Under the pieces are notes generated by a model, which saw only the letters and a list, made by a program, of their open reading frames with translations, was not told where the DNA came from and did not search any database. The translations under genes and the position numbers were made by a program. This document shows, piece by piece, positions 18,695-28,303 of a DNA stretch of 64,000 bases; the first letter of the stretch is position 1; every line of letters begins with the position of its first letter. The stretch spans positions 248,001 to 312,000 of the forward strand of contig NZ_JAPJZI010000002.1 in assembly GCF_027944115.1 (NCBI RefSeq), given 5' to 3'. This DNA is from Hoeflea prorocentri (lineage in GTDB: Bacteria > Pseudomonadota > Alphaproteobacteria > Rhizobiales > Rhizobiaceae).

Positions 18695-19558
18695 GTGGGG
18701 ATTATCCTAAGCGTCTTTCTGCCGCTTTCGCTGGCATTCATCATGTTCTCCCTGGGGCTCGGCCTGACGATTGCCGATTTTGCCCGCGTGGTGGCAAAGC
18801 CGAAGGCCTTTTTCGCCGGAGCGGTGTCGCAGATCGTCGTGCTGCCGCTCATCGCCTTTGTGCTGCTGCAGCTTTTCAGCCTGCCGCCGGAACTCGCCGT
18901 CGGCGTGATGATCCTGTCCTTCTGTCCGGGCGGCGTCACATCGAACCTCATCACCAAGCTGGCGGGCGGGGCTGTCGCCCTGTCAGTCACGCTGACCGGC
19001 GTTGTCAGCCTTGTCTCCGTCGTCACCGTGCCATTGCTTGTGGCATGGGCTGCGGACCATTTCATGGGTCAGGCGGCACCCGACATCAACGTAACGTCGC
19101 TGGCGCTTGCCATGTTTGCCATCACGACCGTGCCGGTGGCGCTGGGTGTAGCGCTGAGGCATTTCGCCACGCCGCTTGCAGACCGTATCGACGCAACGAT
19201 CGCGCGGATCGCTCTTGTTCTTTTCGTCATCATCGTGGTTGGAGCGCTTGCAGCCAATTGGGAGGTCTTCGTCAGCAACCTGGCGCTGCTCGGTCCGCTT
19301 CTCATCCTGCTCAACGTTCTGCTTCTGCTGGTCGGTCTCGGCATAGGCCGGTTCATGGGGCTCGATCATGCGGACGGCATCGCCATTGCCGTGGAGACGG
19401 GTGTGCAGAACAGCACGCTCGGCATCACCGTCGGCAGCCTGATCGTCGAGGCGGCGAGCGGGCTTCCGCCCTTCAGCCTGCCGTCCGGCGTTTACGGCAT
19501 CACAATGTATTTCGTGGCCCTGCCGTTCGTATACTGGATGCGGCGCGGTCGCGGCTGA
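18695..19558 (+). CDS. bile acid:sodium symporter (BASS) family transporter
   Basis: A 287-residue integral membrane protein with about nine or ten hydrophobic helices. FSLGLGLTIADFARVVAKPKAF near the N-terminus, LSFCPGGVTSNLITKLAGG (first cross-over motif) and GVQNSTLGITVGSL (second) define the BASS fold. Homologues carry bile acids, pantoate, pyruvate or other organic anions with sodium. I choose GTG at 18695 because GGAGGGG precedes it by 4 bp. A TTG at 18656 lacks a site. It converges on the BMP-transporter operon with an 11-bp gap and no clear terminator. Confidence 0.88.
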   Translation: MGIILSVFLPLSLAFIMFSLGLGLTIADFARVVAKPKAFFAGAVSQIVVLPLIAFVLLQLFSLPPELAVGVMILSFCPGGVTSNLITKLAGGAVALSVTLTGVVSLVSVVTVPLLVAWAADHFMGQAAPDINVTSLALAMFAITTVPVALGVALRHFATPLADRIDATIARIALVLFVIIVVGALAANWEVFVSNLALLGPLLILLNVLLLLVGLGIGRFMGLDHADGIAIAVETGVQNSTLGITVGSLIVEAASGLPPFSLPSGVYGITMYFVALPFVYWMRRGRG

Positions 19559-19569
19559 TCAAAGGGCCG

Positions 19570-20511
19570 CTACCGCTCACCCTTGCGGTAGGGCGCCATC
19601 AGCGCTTGCGGAACCTTCGCGCGGCGCGACATGGCGATGAGCGCGACGATGGACAGGACATAAGGCACCATCAAAAAGAGCTGATAGGGGATTGCACTTT
19701 CGACCACATGCTGCAGCCGAAGCTGATAGGCGTCGAACAATGCAAAGAGCAAAGCGCCGAGCAGCGCCTTGCCGGGACGCCAGGAGGCAAAGACGACCAA
19801 CGCGATGCAGACCCAGCCGCGGCCCTGCACCATCGTGGGAAAGAACGAGTTGAACGTCGCCGTGGTCAGGAAAGCCCCGCCGAGTGCCATGAAGGCACTG
19901 CCTGTGACAATCGCGCCGATGCGGATCGAGATCGGGTTGAGCCCCTGTGCCTCAACGGCATGCGGGTTTTCACCTGTCATGCGAACAGCAAGGCCAAGCG
20001 GCGTGCGCGCCAGCACATAGGCCGTCGCCAGGCAGGCGAAGATCGCCAGATAGGTGGGCGCGGTCTGTGTAAACAGCGCTTCGCCGATAAAGGGAATATC
20101 CGTAAGGCCCGGGATCGCCAGCGGCTGGAACGGTTCGATTGTCGGCGGCGTGGAGGAAACCGGTAGCGAGAGCCGGTAGATATAGTAAGTCAGCGAGGAT
20201 GCAAACAGCGTGATGCCCAGCCCGGTGACGTGTTGGGATAGGCCGAGTGGCACGGTGAGCATGGCGTGCAGCAGGCCGAAGAGGCCACCGCATAGCGCCG
20301 CGACGATCAGCCCGGTCCACAGATCACCACCCTGATAGACGGTCATCCAGGCAACCATGGCGCCCATGGTCATGATGCCTTCGATACCAAGGTTCAAAAC
20401 GCCCGCGCGCTCGCAGATCAGAGCGCCCAAAGTGCCAAAAATGAGCGGCGTGGCAATGCGCAGAACCGCGCCCCAGAGGCTTGCCGACGCGAAGATTTCC
20501 AGCGCTTCCAT
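19570..20511 (-). CDS. ABC transporter permease (BMP/nucleoside type), second subunit
   Basis: A 313-residue permease of the branched-chain/nucleoside family. It has about eight to ten hydrophobic segments and the family motifs FGTLGALICERAGVLNLGIEG and RMTGENPHAVEAQGLNP, the ATPase-coupling loop. It pairs with the permease immediately upstream (1-bp overlap). Such pairs with a BMP-type binding protein usually import purine or pyrimidine nucleosides or bases. It is the last gene of the operon. Confidence 0.92.
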   Translation of the reverse strand: MEALEIFASASLWGAVLRIATPLIFGTLGALICERAGVLNLGIEGIMTMGAMVAWMTVYQGGDLWTGLIVAALCGGLFGLLHAMLTVPLGLSQHVTGLGITLFASSLTYYIYRLSLPVSSTPPTIEPFQPLAIPGLTDIPFIGEALFTQTAPTYLAIFACLATAYVLARTPLGLAVRMTGENPHAVEAQGLNPISIRIGAIVTGSAFMALGGAFLTTATFNSFFPTMVQGRGWVCIALVVFASWRPGKALLGALLFALFDAYQLRLQHVVESAIPYQLFLMVPYVLSIVALIAMSRRAKVPQALMAPYRKGER

Positions 20512-21560
20512 CAGCGACGCACCCTGTAGCTTGTGAACAGAAGGCTGACGAGCATGGTCAGCAGAGAAATGGAGACGATCACATCGGCGATGAAGCTTGG
20601 TACGCCAAGCGCCCGGCTCATACTGTCGGCCCCGACAAAGACGATGGCGACAAACAGCGCCGTAATGACCACGCCCAGCGGATTGAGCCCGGCCAGCATG
20701 GCAACCACGATGCCGGAATAGCCATAGCCCGGCGACAGGTCGAGCGTGACGTAGCCTTTGAGGCCGGTGACCTCGATCGCCCCGGCGAGGCCTGCAAGCG
20801 CCCCTGAAATACAGGCAACGCCGAGCATGGTCTTGCCAAGGGCGATGCCGGCGAAGGAAGCGGCCTTCTGGTTGAGACCGGCGGCTTTGGTCTCCAGCCC
20901 GAATACCGTCCGAGTCTGAATAAACCAGATGATGAGTGCCGCCGCCAGGGCAATGAGAAGACCGATATGAAGTCTGGTTCGCGCGAGGATTTTCGGCAGC
21001 AGCACATCGTTGCTGACGGCGACCGATTGCGGCCAGCCGAAGGCCAGCGGGTCCTTCATCGGACCCTCGATCATCATCGAGACAAACAGCAGGACGATGA
21101 AATTGAGGATAAGCGTCGTCACGACCTCATCGACGCCGAGCCGAATGCGCAAGAGAACCGGGCCAAGCAGAAGCAAGGCTCCGGAGATCATTCCGGCAAT
21201 CAGGATGATGCCGATCGCCAGCGGCGCGGGCAGGCCGGCTGTCATGTGGTGTCCGATCCATGCGGCGGCGATGGCGCCAAGATAAAGCTGACCTTCTCCG
21301 CCGATGTTCCACAGCCGTGCGCGGAAAGCGACAGCGGCGGCTAGGCCGGTCAAAATGAGCGGCGTGGTGCGGGTCAGCGTTTCCGAGATCGACAGGCGTG
21401 AGCCGAACGCGCCCTTGAGCATTTCAAAATAGGCATCGAACGGGTTGGCTCCGGCCATGGCGATGAGGCCACCGGACAGGATAAGCGAGATGAGGATCGC
21501 GGCGACCGGGGCCGCGACGATCATCGCCACTGAGGTCTGTTCGCGCCGCTCAAGCCGCAT
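20511..21560 (-). CDS. ABC transporter permease (BMP/nucleoside type), first subunit
   Basis: A 349-residue permease whose helices begin at about residue 12 (VAMIVAAPVAAILISLIL). The conserved middle is LWNIGGEGQLYLGAIAAAW, followed later by the coupling region ETKAAGLNQKAASFAGI. It overlaps the ATPase gene by 11 bp and the second permease by 1 bp, so the three are coupled. It forms the heterodimeric membrane channel with the next permease. Confidence 0.93.
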   Translation of the reverse strand: MRLERREQTSVAMIVAAPVAAILISLILSGGLIAMAGANPFDAYFEMLKGAFGSRLSISETLTRTTPLILTGLAAAVAFRARLWNIGGEGQLYLGAIAAAWIGHHMTAGLPAPLAIGIILIAGMISGALLLLGPVLLRIRLGVDEVVTTLILNFIVLLFVSMMIEGPMKDPLAFGWPQSVAVSNDVLLPKILARTRLHIGLLIALAAALIIWFIQTRTVFGLETKAAGLNQKAASFAGIALGKTMLGVACISGALAGLAGAIEVTGLKGYVTLDLSPGYGYSGIVVAMLAGLNPLGVVITALFVAIVFVGADSMSRALGVPSFIADVIVSISLLTMLVSLLFTSYRVRR

Positions 21561-23073
21561 CGGTATCTCCCCAGATGCCGGCCATCATCAGCCCGACCGA
21601 TTGGGAATCGGCGTCAGCGGCAGCGATCGGCTCGGAAAGCCGTCCGTTGAAGATCGCCTGCACACGGTCCGACAGGGCCAAAACCTCGTCAAGGTCTTCC
21701 GATATGAGCAGAATCGCTGTTCCGTTTTTGCGCGCTTCCAGCAATTCGGAATGGACGGCTGCAATGGCTCCCTCGTCCAGCCCGCGTGTCGGCTGGTTGG
21801 CGATGATGAGACCCGGGTCGGTCGCAAGATTGCGGCCAAGGATCATCTTCTGCATGTTACCGCCCGACAGAAGCCGGGTTCCCGTATCGGGATCGGCCCC
21901 GCGAATGTCGAAGCGGGATATGAGTTCATCGGCAAAGGCACGTCCGGCAGAGCGGTCGACAAGGGCATGTTTTGAAAAGCGGCTGTCGTGGACGCGTTCC
22001 AGCACGGCGTTTTCCCAGACGGTCATTTCACCGACGACGCCTTCCGCGTTGCGGTCTTCCGGAATTCGGCCGGTTCCGGCCTTGACCAATGCTCGGGGAG
22101 AAAAGGACCGGGTTTCGATGCCATCGCGGACCAGCGTTCCGGCGCTGGCGCCGACGAGGCCGCACGTCAGCCGGCCAAGGCTTGCCTGTCCGTTGCCCGA
22201 TACACCAATGATGCCGAGTATTTCGCCTGCCCGAACGTTGAAACCGATGTTGTCGAGCGTCTTGCGCCCATCCTCAATGACATCGACGGCCCTTGCGGCC
22301 AGGACTTCGACACCCGCCGCCTGAGCCTGTCTGACAGGCCTTGTAACCCGGCGGCCGACCATCAGTTCGGCAAGCTCGGCCCGGTCGGTCTCATTTGTCA
22401 GCCTTTCGGCAATGACCTTGCCGCCGCGCAGTATTACCACCCGCTTGGACGCGGACATGACCTCCGCCAGCTTGTGCGAGATGAAAATGACCGAAAGCCC
22501 GGTTTCGGTCATATCTCTCAGCGTCTTGAAGAGCTGTTCAGCCTCAATGCCGGTCAATACCGCGGTGGGCTCGTCGAGGATCAATACCCTGGCATCGCGG
22601 TAGAGCGCCTTGAGGATTTCGACACGCTGTTTTTCGCCGACCGAGAGGTCGCCGACGAGCGCATCGGGGGCGACCTGCAGGCCGAAGCGTTCCGACAGTT
22701 CCGTCAGCTTCCTGCGCGCGCCGGCCCGGTCGGAGCGCATAAGGGAAAGCGGTTCCGTTCCGATCATGATGTTGTCGAGAACCGAGAGGTTGCCTGCGAG
22801 CGTGAAATGCTGGTGCACCATGCCGATGCCGGCTTCAATGGCGGCGCGAGGGCTGCCAGGGGGAAGGGTGTTTCCGAAAGCGCGCACTTCACCCTCATCG
22901 GCTGTGTAGTGGCCGAAGAGGATATTCATCAGCGTTGTCTTGCCGGCGCCGTTTTCACCCAACAGTGCGAGCAGTTCACCCTTCGCAAGCGACAGGCTGA
23001 TATTGTCATTGGCGATGAGCTTGCCGAAGCGCTTGGAAATGCCGGAAAGTTCAAGAACCAGTTCGCTGCTCAT
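21550..23073 (-). CDS. double-domain ABC ATPase of the BMP/nucleoside transporter
   Basis: A 507-residue ATPase with two ABC modules. Module 1 has Walker A GENGAGKTT, the signature LSVGEKQRVEIL and Walker B ILDEPTAVL. Module 2 has a degenerate Walker A (GVSGNGQASL, no Lys) and signature LLSGGNMQKMILGRNL with NQPTRGLD at Walker B. One good and one poor site is usual for this family (as in RbsA or YufO/NupO). It overlaps the amidase stop by ATGA, tying the enzyme to the transporter. Confidence 0.95.
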   Translation of the reverse strand: MSSELVLELSGISKRFGKLIANDNISLSLAKGELLALLGENGAGKTTLMNILFGHYTADEGEVRAFGNTLPPGSPRAAIEAGIGMVHQHFTLAGNLSVLDNIMIGTEPLSLMRSDRAGARRKLTELSERFGLQVAPDALVGDLSVGEKQRVEILKALYRDARVLILDEPTAVLTGIEAEQLFKTLRDMTETGLSVIFISHKLAEVMSASKRVVILRGGKVIAERLTNETDRAELAELMVGRRVTRPVRQAQAAGVEVLAARAVDVIEDGRKTLDNIGFNVRAGEILGIIGVSGNGQASLGRLTCGLVGASAGTLVRDGIETRSFSPRALVKAGTGRIPEDRNAEGVVGEMTVWENAVLERVHDSRFSKHALVDRSAGRAFADELISRFDIRGADPDTGTRLLSGGNMQKMILGRNLATDPGLIIANQPTRGLDEGAIAAVHSELLEARKNGTAILLISEDLDEVLALSDRVQAIFNGRLSEPIAAADADSQSVGLMMAGIWGDTDAA

Positions 23074-24509
23074 GCGTTTGTCCCCGCGATGTCTGCCGGG
23101 TACGTCCAGCGGGAAGCAACTTCCAGTTCCCGGGCGATATCAAGCAAAAGCAGATCGGAGCCGATCGGCCCGACAAGCTGAAGTGACAAAGGCAAGCCGG
23201 AGGTGCTCCGACCATGCGGCAGGCTGAGTGCCGGGAGACCGGCGGCATTGGCGAGTGCGGCGCGGGGTGCAATCGAAGTCATCTGATCCCAAAACGTGTT
23301 GGTGTCTGTTTTATCCAGTGACATCGCGCCGACTTTCGGCGGCGGGCCGGCAAGTGTCGGCATGATAATCGCATCAATCCCGTCAAACAGTTTCCAGCAG
23401 GCATACGCCAGGCCGGCGGCATCCGCCTCCGCCTGAAACAGATCGGTCGCCGGCAGGCCGCGTCCCTCCTGCGCGACGGCTGCAGCGATTGGCGTGACTT
23501 CATCCTCGGCGATCGACAAAGCGTCAAACCAGCCTGCGAGCGCTACCGAGAGCATGGTGCGCACGATACGGTCCGCGGTCTCGGCGAGCGTGTCGAGTGT
23601 GTCCTCGCACAGATCGACAATGGTGTGACCCCGTTCCTCCAGCCGCGATGCGGCGGCGCGGACAGCTTCTGCCTGGTCGCCGGCGAGGGGCCATTTCATC
23701 TTGTCGACAAGGCCCAAATTCAGACCCTTGACCGGGACGCCCGACAGGGACAACTCGCCATAGGGCCCCATTGTGTGCCCTGAGATCGCGACAAGAGCCA
23801 AGCGCACGTCTCGAACGGAGCGCGCCAGGACCAGATCACCGGTTATGCCCATCAAATGGTTGCCGAAATCGGGCGCATTGGAGGTCAGCCCGCGCGAGGG
23901 TTTGAGACCGACGAGGCCGCAACAGGCGGCGGGAATACGGATGGAGCCGGCGGCGTCGGTTGCGTGGGCCATGGCAACGATACCGGAGGCCACTGCTGCC
24001 GCGGCGCCGCCCGACGAGCCGCCCGGTGAATATTCAGTGTTCCAAGGATTACGCGCAACCGGCCCGCCGGGCGGCTCGCTGGTCAGCGCGAGGCCGAATT
24101 CCGGTGTGGTGGTGACGCCGTAGGGCAAAAGGCCTGCCTGCCTGAAACGCTCAAAAGTCAGGCTGTCGTGTTCCTCCGGTCCAAGCCGTTTGGCCAACGC
24201 CTTCGATCCGGCATAAACGGGCAGTCCCTTTGCGCCATTGCCGAGATCCTTGGCGAGGAAGGGCAGTCCGGCAAAAGGCGCATTGACGGCGGCCGGGTCA
24301 CCTTCGGCCAGTCTTTTGTCAAATGCTGCGGCGGCGTTGCGCCCCATCTGGATGTTGAGGTGGCAGATACAGCCGAACGGGTCCGATTGCGCCCGCTCGA
24401 TACTCGCCTCCATCAGCGCCGTGGCACTCAGCTCTCCATGACGAACAGCTTCGGCCAGCGCCGTTGCATCAGAAAGCGGCGCCGTGGCGCCGCTTTGGTC
24501 GAAAGACAT
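23070..24509 (-). CDS. amidase-signature family hydrolase
   Basis: A 479-residue Ser-Ser-Lys amidase. The catalytic Lys lies in FLAKDLG, the Gly/Ser-rich loop is YSPGGSSGGAAAAVASG, and the nucleophile Ser lies in ATDAAGSIRIPAACCGLVGLKPSRG. The C-terminal half is typical in length. It sits between the binding protein and the ATPase, with a 9-bp gap and a 4-bp overlap. This suggests it acts on the imported compound or on the product of the CodA-like enzyme at the head of the operon. AtzE-, allophanate- and GatA-type roles are possible; none is favoured by sequence, and GatA is unlikely outside a gatCAB setting. Confidence 0.92.
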   Translation of the reverse strand: MSFDQSGATAPLSDATALAEAVRHGELSATALMEASIERAQSDPFGCICHLNIQMGRNAAAAFDKRLAEGDPAAVNAPFAGLPFLAKDLGNGAKGLPVYAGSKALAKRLGPEEHDSLTFERFRQAGLLPYGVTTTPEFGLALTSEPPGGPVARNPWNTEYSPGGSSGGAAAAVASGIVAMAHATDAAGSIRIPAACCGLVGLKPSRGLTSNAPDFGNHLMGITGDLVLARSVRDVRLALVAISGHTMGPYGELSLSGVPVKGLNLGLVDKMKWPLAGDQAEAVRAAASRLEERGHTIVDLCEDTLDTLAETADRIVRTMLSVALAGWFDALSIAEDEVTPIAAAVAQEGRGLPATDLFQAEADAAGLAYACWKLFDGIDAIIMPTLAGPPPKVGAMSLDKTDTNTFWDQMTSIAPRAALANAAGLPALSLPHGRSTSGLPLSLQLVGPIGSDLLLLDIARELEVASRWTYPADIAGTNA

Positions 24510-24518
24510 GCGCTCCGC

Positions 24519-25496
24519 TCAGGACGGTTCGTCAGTTTTAATCGGGACTTCGAAGGAGCCATCCTTGATGGCCTTGCGCTTTTCTTCCATCGCCGAAATG
24601 GCGTCGGGCGAAATGCCGTCGGCAACAAAGAGGATGTCATTCCCACCATGTTTCATGAAGGAGAATTCCGTGTAGTCCTTGCCGACGGGATTGCCCGCCG
24701 CGACATCGGCGACAATAGCGTCGACTGTCGGGCGGAAATTCCAGATGGCATTGGCAAAGACCGTGCCCGGATAGCGGGGGGTGTAGTCGATCAGCGAGCC
24801 GATGGCGAGGACCTCAAGTTCCTTGGCGCCGTCCGCTGTTCCGATACGCTCACCGAAGATGACGTCCGCACCCGCATCGATCTGGGCGATGGCCGCTTCC
24901 TTGGCTTTCGGCGGATCGAACCAGGCGCCGATGAAGCTGTTGAGGAATTTGGCGTCCGGGTTCACTTCCATGACACCGTCACGGAAGGCGTTGATCAGCA
25001 GATTGACTTCCGGGATCGGGTAACCGCCGACTGAACCGTATGTGTTCGATTTGCTCAGAGAGCCTGCGAGCATACCGGCAAGATAGGCGGCTTCATGGTT
25101 TCGGGTGCCGAACACGCCGAAATTGTCGCCTGCCGGTCCACCCGACGATCCCATCAGGAAAGCGACGTCGGGATAATCGGCGGCGACCTGCCTTGCTTCG
25201 TTCTCGACCGCGTAGGATTCGCCCCAGATCAGGTCGACTCCCTGTTCGGCATATTCGCGCATGGCGCGGGCATAATCCGTGCCGGAGACGCCTTCAGAGA
25301 AGACATATTCGATGACACCATCATCATGAGCCGACTGAAGGGCTTCGTGAATGCGTGAATTCCATGCGTTCTCCACCGGTGAGGCGTGAATGCCGGCGAC
25401 TTTGACCTTGTCTGCGGCAATTGACGGTGCGGCAAAAGCTGTTGCGGCACCGAGTGCAACCGCAAAGACGTGTCTGCGTGTAAGTTTTTTTATCAT
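24519..25496 (-). CDS. BMP-family substrate-binding lipoprotein-like protein (Med/PnrA fold)
   Basis: A 325-residue periplasmic binding protein. The signal MIKKLTRRHVFAVALGAATAF ends near APSIAADKVKV, with a twin-Arg pair but no lipobox Cys. The BMP fold shows YAEQGVDLIWGESYAVENEA, GVFGTRNHEAAYLAGMLAG and GADVIFGERIGTADGA. BMP proteins bind nucleosides or related heterocycles. The ATG at 25496 follows GAGGAACACC. An upstream in-frame start at 25607 overlaps the promoter and is rejected. Confidence 0.93.
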   Translation of the reverse strand: MIKKLTRRHVFAVALGAATAFAAPSIAADKVKVAGIHASPVENAWNSRIHEALQSAHDDGVIEYVFSEGVSGTDYARAMREYAEQGVDLIWGESYAVENEARQVAADYPDVAFLMGSSGGPAGDNFGVFGTRNHEAAYLAGMLAGSLSKSNTYGSVGGYPIPEVNLLINAFRDGVMEVNPDAKFLNSFIGAWFDPPKAKEAAIAQIDAGADVIFGERIGTADGAKELEVLAIGSLIDYTPRYPGTVFANAIWNFRPTVDAIVADVAAGNPVGKDYTEFSFMKHGGNDILFVADGISPDAISAMEEKRKAIKDGSFEVPIKTDEPS

Positions 25497-25586
25497 GATG
25501 GTGTTCCTCTGGATTGCGGACGTTTCCCTGCCCGGGCTGTTGCCCCAGGACGAGCTGTTTTTGTAATTTTTGTCCCAATGGTCAAA

Positions 25587-25614
25587 ATGGTATCGAGCCC
25601 CGGTCATTTGTCAA
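25587..25614 (-). promoter_or_regulatory. candidate sigma70-type promoter for the BMP-transporter genes
   Basis: On the minus strand TTGACA (25609-25614) and TACCAT (25587-25592) are 16 bp apart, about 90 bp before the binding-protein ATG. This would let the transporter genes be expressed separately from the amidohydrolase upstream. Confidence 0.5.
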
Positions 25615-25637
25615 CAAGATGATTGGGCGGGAGCCGT

Positions 25638-26945
25638 TCACAAGGTCTTGCCTGGCGGGTTTTCCACTGGCGCATAACCGGCCGGGTCAACCGTATCCGG
25701 CCTGCCGGCAAGATTGAGTGTCGATACCTGCGGCTCAGCTTGCGCGATGATCTCTCCATTGCGCAAGACAGCCAGCCGGTTGGCCTTCAGCCTGATGGCC
25801 TCAACCGGGTCGCGGGCCTGCAAAAGAACACAGGTGGCCGGTTTGCCCTTTTCGATGCCGTAATCGTCAAGGCCCATGGCGCGGGCGGAGTTGACCGTGA
25901 CGGCGTCAAAAGCCTGTTTCATCGCCTCAATCGAGGTCATCTGGGCCACATGGACGGCCATGTGCGCGACCTCCAGCATGTCGGCGCTGCCCATCGAATA
26001 CCAGGGGTCCATGCAGCAATCCTGACCAAGAGCCACATTGATGCCCGCAGCAAGCATTTCCGGCACCCGGGTCAGGCCGCGGCGTTTCGGGTAGGTGTCG
26101 TGCCGGCCCTGCAACGTGATGTTGATCAGCGGGTTCGGGATGGCATGGATTTCAGCCTCCGCGATGAGCGGAATGAGCTTGGAGACGTAGTAATTGTCCA
26201 TCGAATGCATCGACGTCAGATGCGAACCTGCCACGCGGCCCTGCAATCCAAGCCGCACAGTTTCCGCGGCGAGCGTTTCGATATGGCGAGAAAGCGGATC
26301 GTCTGTTTCATCGCAGTGCATGTCGACCGGCAGGCCGCGTTCGGTGGCGATTTCGCAAAGCCTTTGTACCGATGCCGCGCCTTCGAGCATTGTGCGCTCG
26401 AAATGAGGAATGCCGCCGACAATGTCGACACCCTTGTCCAAAGCGCGCAGCAGGTTTTGCTCTGCATCCGGCGAACGGAAAAGCCCGTCCTGCGGAAAGG
26501 CCACTAACTGCAGATCGATATAGGGCGCGACCTTTTCGCGAACCTCGATCAGCGCATCGACGGCGAGCAGTCTTTCGTCACAGACATCCACGTGGCTGCG
26601 GATGGACAAAAGACCGCGCGATACGGCCAGATCGCAGTAGCGGAGGGCTCGCTCGACGACCGCCTCCCGGGTCAGGAGCGGCTTGAGCTCACCCCAAAGC
26701 GCTATGCCCTCCAGAAGCGTTCCGGAGCGGTTAAGCCGCGGCTGGCCGAGGGAGAGCGTTGCGTCCATGTGAAAATGCGGATCGACAAAGGGCGGTGAGA
26801 CCAGCCTTCCGCTGGCATCGATTGTTTTTTGCGACTGCGCATCAATTGCCGGCGCAATGTCCTGGAATGTTCCGTCGGAAACCGCGATGTCGACGCCGGT
26901 CCTGCCGTCCGGCAGATTGGCGTTCTTGATGAGCAAATCGAGCAT
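25638..26945 (-). CDS. CodA-like amidohydrolase (cytosine-deaminase family) with altered specificity residues
   Basis: A 435-residue TIM-barrel deaminase clearly homologous to E. coli CodA along its whole length. Shared features are FVDPHFHMD (metal HxH), SHVDVCD, DLQLVAFPQDG (CodA Gln156), VDMHCDETDD (His214 and Glu217 equivalents), GSHLTSMHS (His246) and the catalytic Asp313 equivalent. In the segment read FGHDD by CodA this protein has LGQDC. So Phe310 becomes Leu, His312 Gln and Asp314 Cys, while Trp319 is kept in MDPWY. Positions 310 and 314 are known to tune CodA substrate choice, so cytosine may not be the substrate. The ATG at 26945 follows CAGGAGACGCCC. Confidence 0.9.
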   Translation of the reverse strand: MLDLLIKNANLPDGRTGVDIAVSDGTFQDIAPAIDAQSQKTIDASGRLVSPPFVDPHFHMDATLSLGQPRLNRSGTLLEGIALWGELKPLLTREAVVERALRYCDLAVSRGLLSIRSHVDVCDERLLAVDALIEVREKVAPYIDLQLVAFPQDGLFRSPDAEQNLLRALDKGVDIVGGIPHFERTMLEGAASVQRLCEIATERGLPVDMHCDETDDPLSRHIETLAAETVRLGLQGRVAGSHLTSMHSMDNYYVSKLIPLIAEAEIHAIPNPLINITLQGRHDTYPKRRGLTRVPEMLAAGINVALGQDCCMDPWYSMGSADMLEVAHMAVHVAQMTSIEAMKQAFDAVTVNSARAMGLDDYGIEKGKPATCVLLQARDPVEAIRLKANRLAVLRNGEIIAQAEPQVSTLNLAGRPDTVDPAGYAPVENPPGKTL

Positions 26946-27199
26946 GGGCGTCTCCTGGCGCGGCGGGCTTGCAAACATCGCATTGCAGCATGCGGTGAGA
27001 CAGTCCCGCAAGCGCAGTTGACGGTTTGTACGGTGGATTCTCGGGATTGTTCACAGCCGCGTCACGCAACACCAAGAGTTTTCCGCGTGAGCCGCAGGCG
27101 TCTAAAGCCTCGACAATCAGGCCCCATGGGGCTATGCCCCGCTGGTTGTTACCGGTCGCCGCAGCTCCAGTCTCGCGGCGCAAACAGGGAATCGTGACG
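26946..27199. promoter_or_regulatory. divergent promoter region, amidohydrolase and hisC
   Basis: A 254-bp gap between divergent starts. I see a ribosome site for each gene (CAGGAG leftward, CAGGGA rightward) but no convincing -35/-10 pair, operator palindrome or leader RNA. The frame upstream of hisC stays open only by chance. Confidence 0.35.
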
Positions 27200-28303
27200 A
27201 TGACCAGTGCCAGATCAGTGCCGGCACCCAAGAACGGCGTGATGGATATCGCGGCCTATGTGCCCGGAAAGGAAACCGCTCCGGGTGTTGAGCGCGTTTA
27301 CAAGCTTTCCTCGAATGAGACGCCGCTCGGGCCCAGTCCCAGCGCGGTAAAAGCGCTGACGCACGTTCTGGATCATCTGGAAATCTACCCAGACGGGGCC
27401 TCGAATGCGTTGCGCGATGCCATCGCGGACGTGTACGGACTGAACCCGGCCAACATCCTGTGCGGGAACGGGTCGGATGAACTGCTTGGGCTCTTGTGCC
27501 AGACCTATCTGTCACCCGGCGATGAGGGTATTTTTTCCGAACACGGATTTCTCGTCTACAAGATCCAGATCACCGGCGCGGGCGCTGTGCCGGTCAGTGT
27601 TCCAGAGACGGATTGCCGGGCGAATGTCGACGCGATCCTCGATGCCGTAACGGAGCGCACGCGCATTGTGTTCCTGGCCAATCCGAACAATCCGACTGGA
27701 ACCTATATTCCTGTTGATGAAGTACGGCGGCTACAGGCCGGCCTGCCCGGAAACGTACTGCTCGTTCTCGATGCGGCTTATGCGGAATATGTACGCCGCA
27801 ATGATTATGAGTCCGGGATCGAACTGGTGTCCGGCAGCGACAATGTCGTCATGACGCGGACCTTTTCCAAGATCTACGGTCTGGCCGGACTGCGCATCGG
27901 CTGGATTTACGCGCCTGCTGCGGTGATCGATGCGCTTAACAGGATCCGCGGTCCGTTCAATGTCAACGCGGCTGCGATCGCGGCGGGAGCCGCGGCGATG
28001 CGCGACCGTGATCATGTCGAGCGCGCCATTGCCCACAACGAAGACTGGCGCAGCCGGCTGACCAGCGGATTTGAGGCGCTCGGCCTGACGGTTACGCCGT
28101 CGGTCGGCAACTTCCTGCTCGTACACTTCGACGGCACCGCCAAGTCCGCTGAGGAGGCCGATGCCTTCCTGACCAGCTGCGGCTTTGTGCTTCGGCGGGT
28201 GACGGCCTATGGCTTTCCCAACGCCTTGCGCATGACAGTGGGCAGCCAAGAGGCCAATGAAGGCGTGCTGGCCGCGCTGAAAGACTTCATGGAACAGGCA
28301 TGA
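27200..28303 (+). CDS. hisC: histidinol-phosphate/aromatic aminotransferase
   Basis: A 367-residue class II PLP aminotransferase. It shows [14 protein letters not shown] at the N-terminus, [25 protein letters not shown] (161-169), DAAYAEY with Asp191, and the Schiff-base Lys224 in [17 protein letters not shown]. HisC-family enzymes act on histidinol phosphate and often also on phenylpyruvate and 4-hydroxyphenylpyruvate. The ATGA overlap with tyrA favours a role in tyrosine or phenylalanine synthesis here. ATG at 27200 is chosen over GTG at 27194 because CAGGGA is 9 nt upstream. Confidence 0.92.
   Translation: MTSARSVPAPKNGVMDIAAYVPGKETAPGVERVYKLSSNETPLGPSPSAVKALTHVLDHLEIYPDGASNALRDAIADVYGLNPANILCGNGSDELLGLLCQTYLSPGDEGIFSEHGFLVYKIQITGAGAVPVSVPETDCRANVDAILDAVTERTRIVFLANPNNPTGTYIPVDEVRRLQAGLPGNVLLVLDAAYAEYVRRNDYESGIELVSGSDNVVMTRTFSKIYGLAGLRIGWIYAPAAVIDALNRIRGPFNVNAAAIAAGAAAMRDRDHVERAIAHNEDWRSRLTSGFEALGLTVTPSVGNFLLVHFDGTAKSAEEADAFLTSCGFVLRRVTAYGFPNALRMTVGSQEANEGVLAALKDFMEQA

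Noticed and set aside
18631-20166. Open frame of 511 codons running through the BASS transporter and into the opposing permease
   Set aside because: Out of frame with both real genes and rich in Arg/Ala/Gly/His with no motifs.
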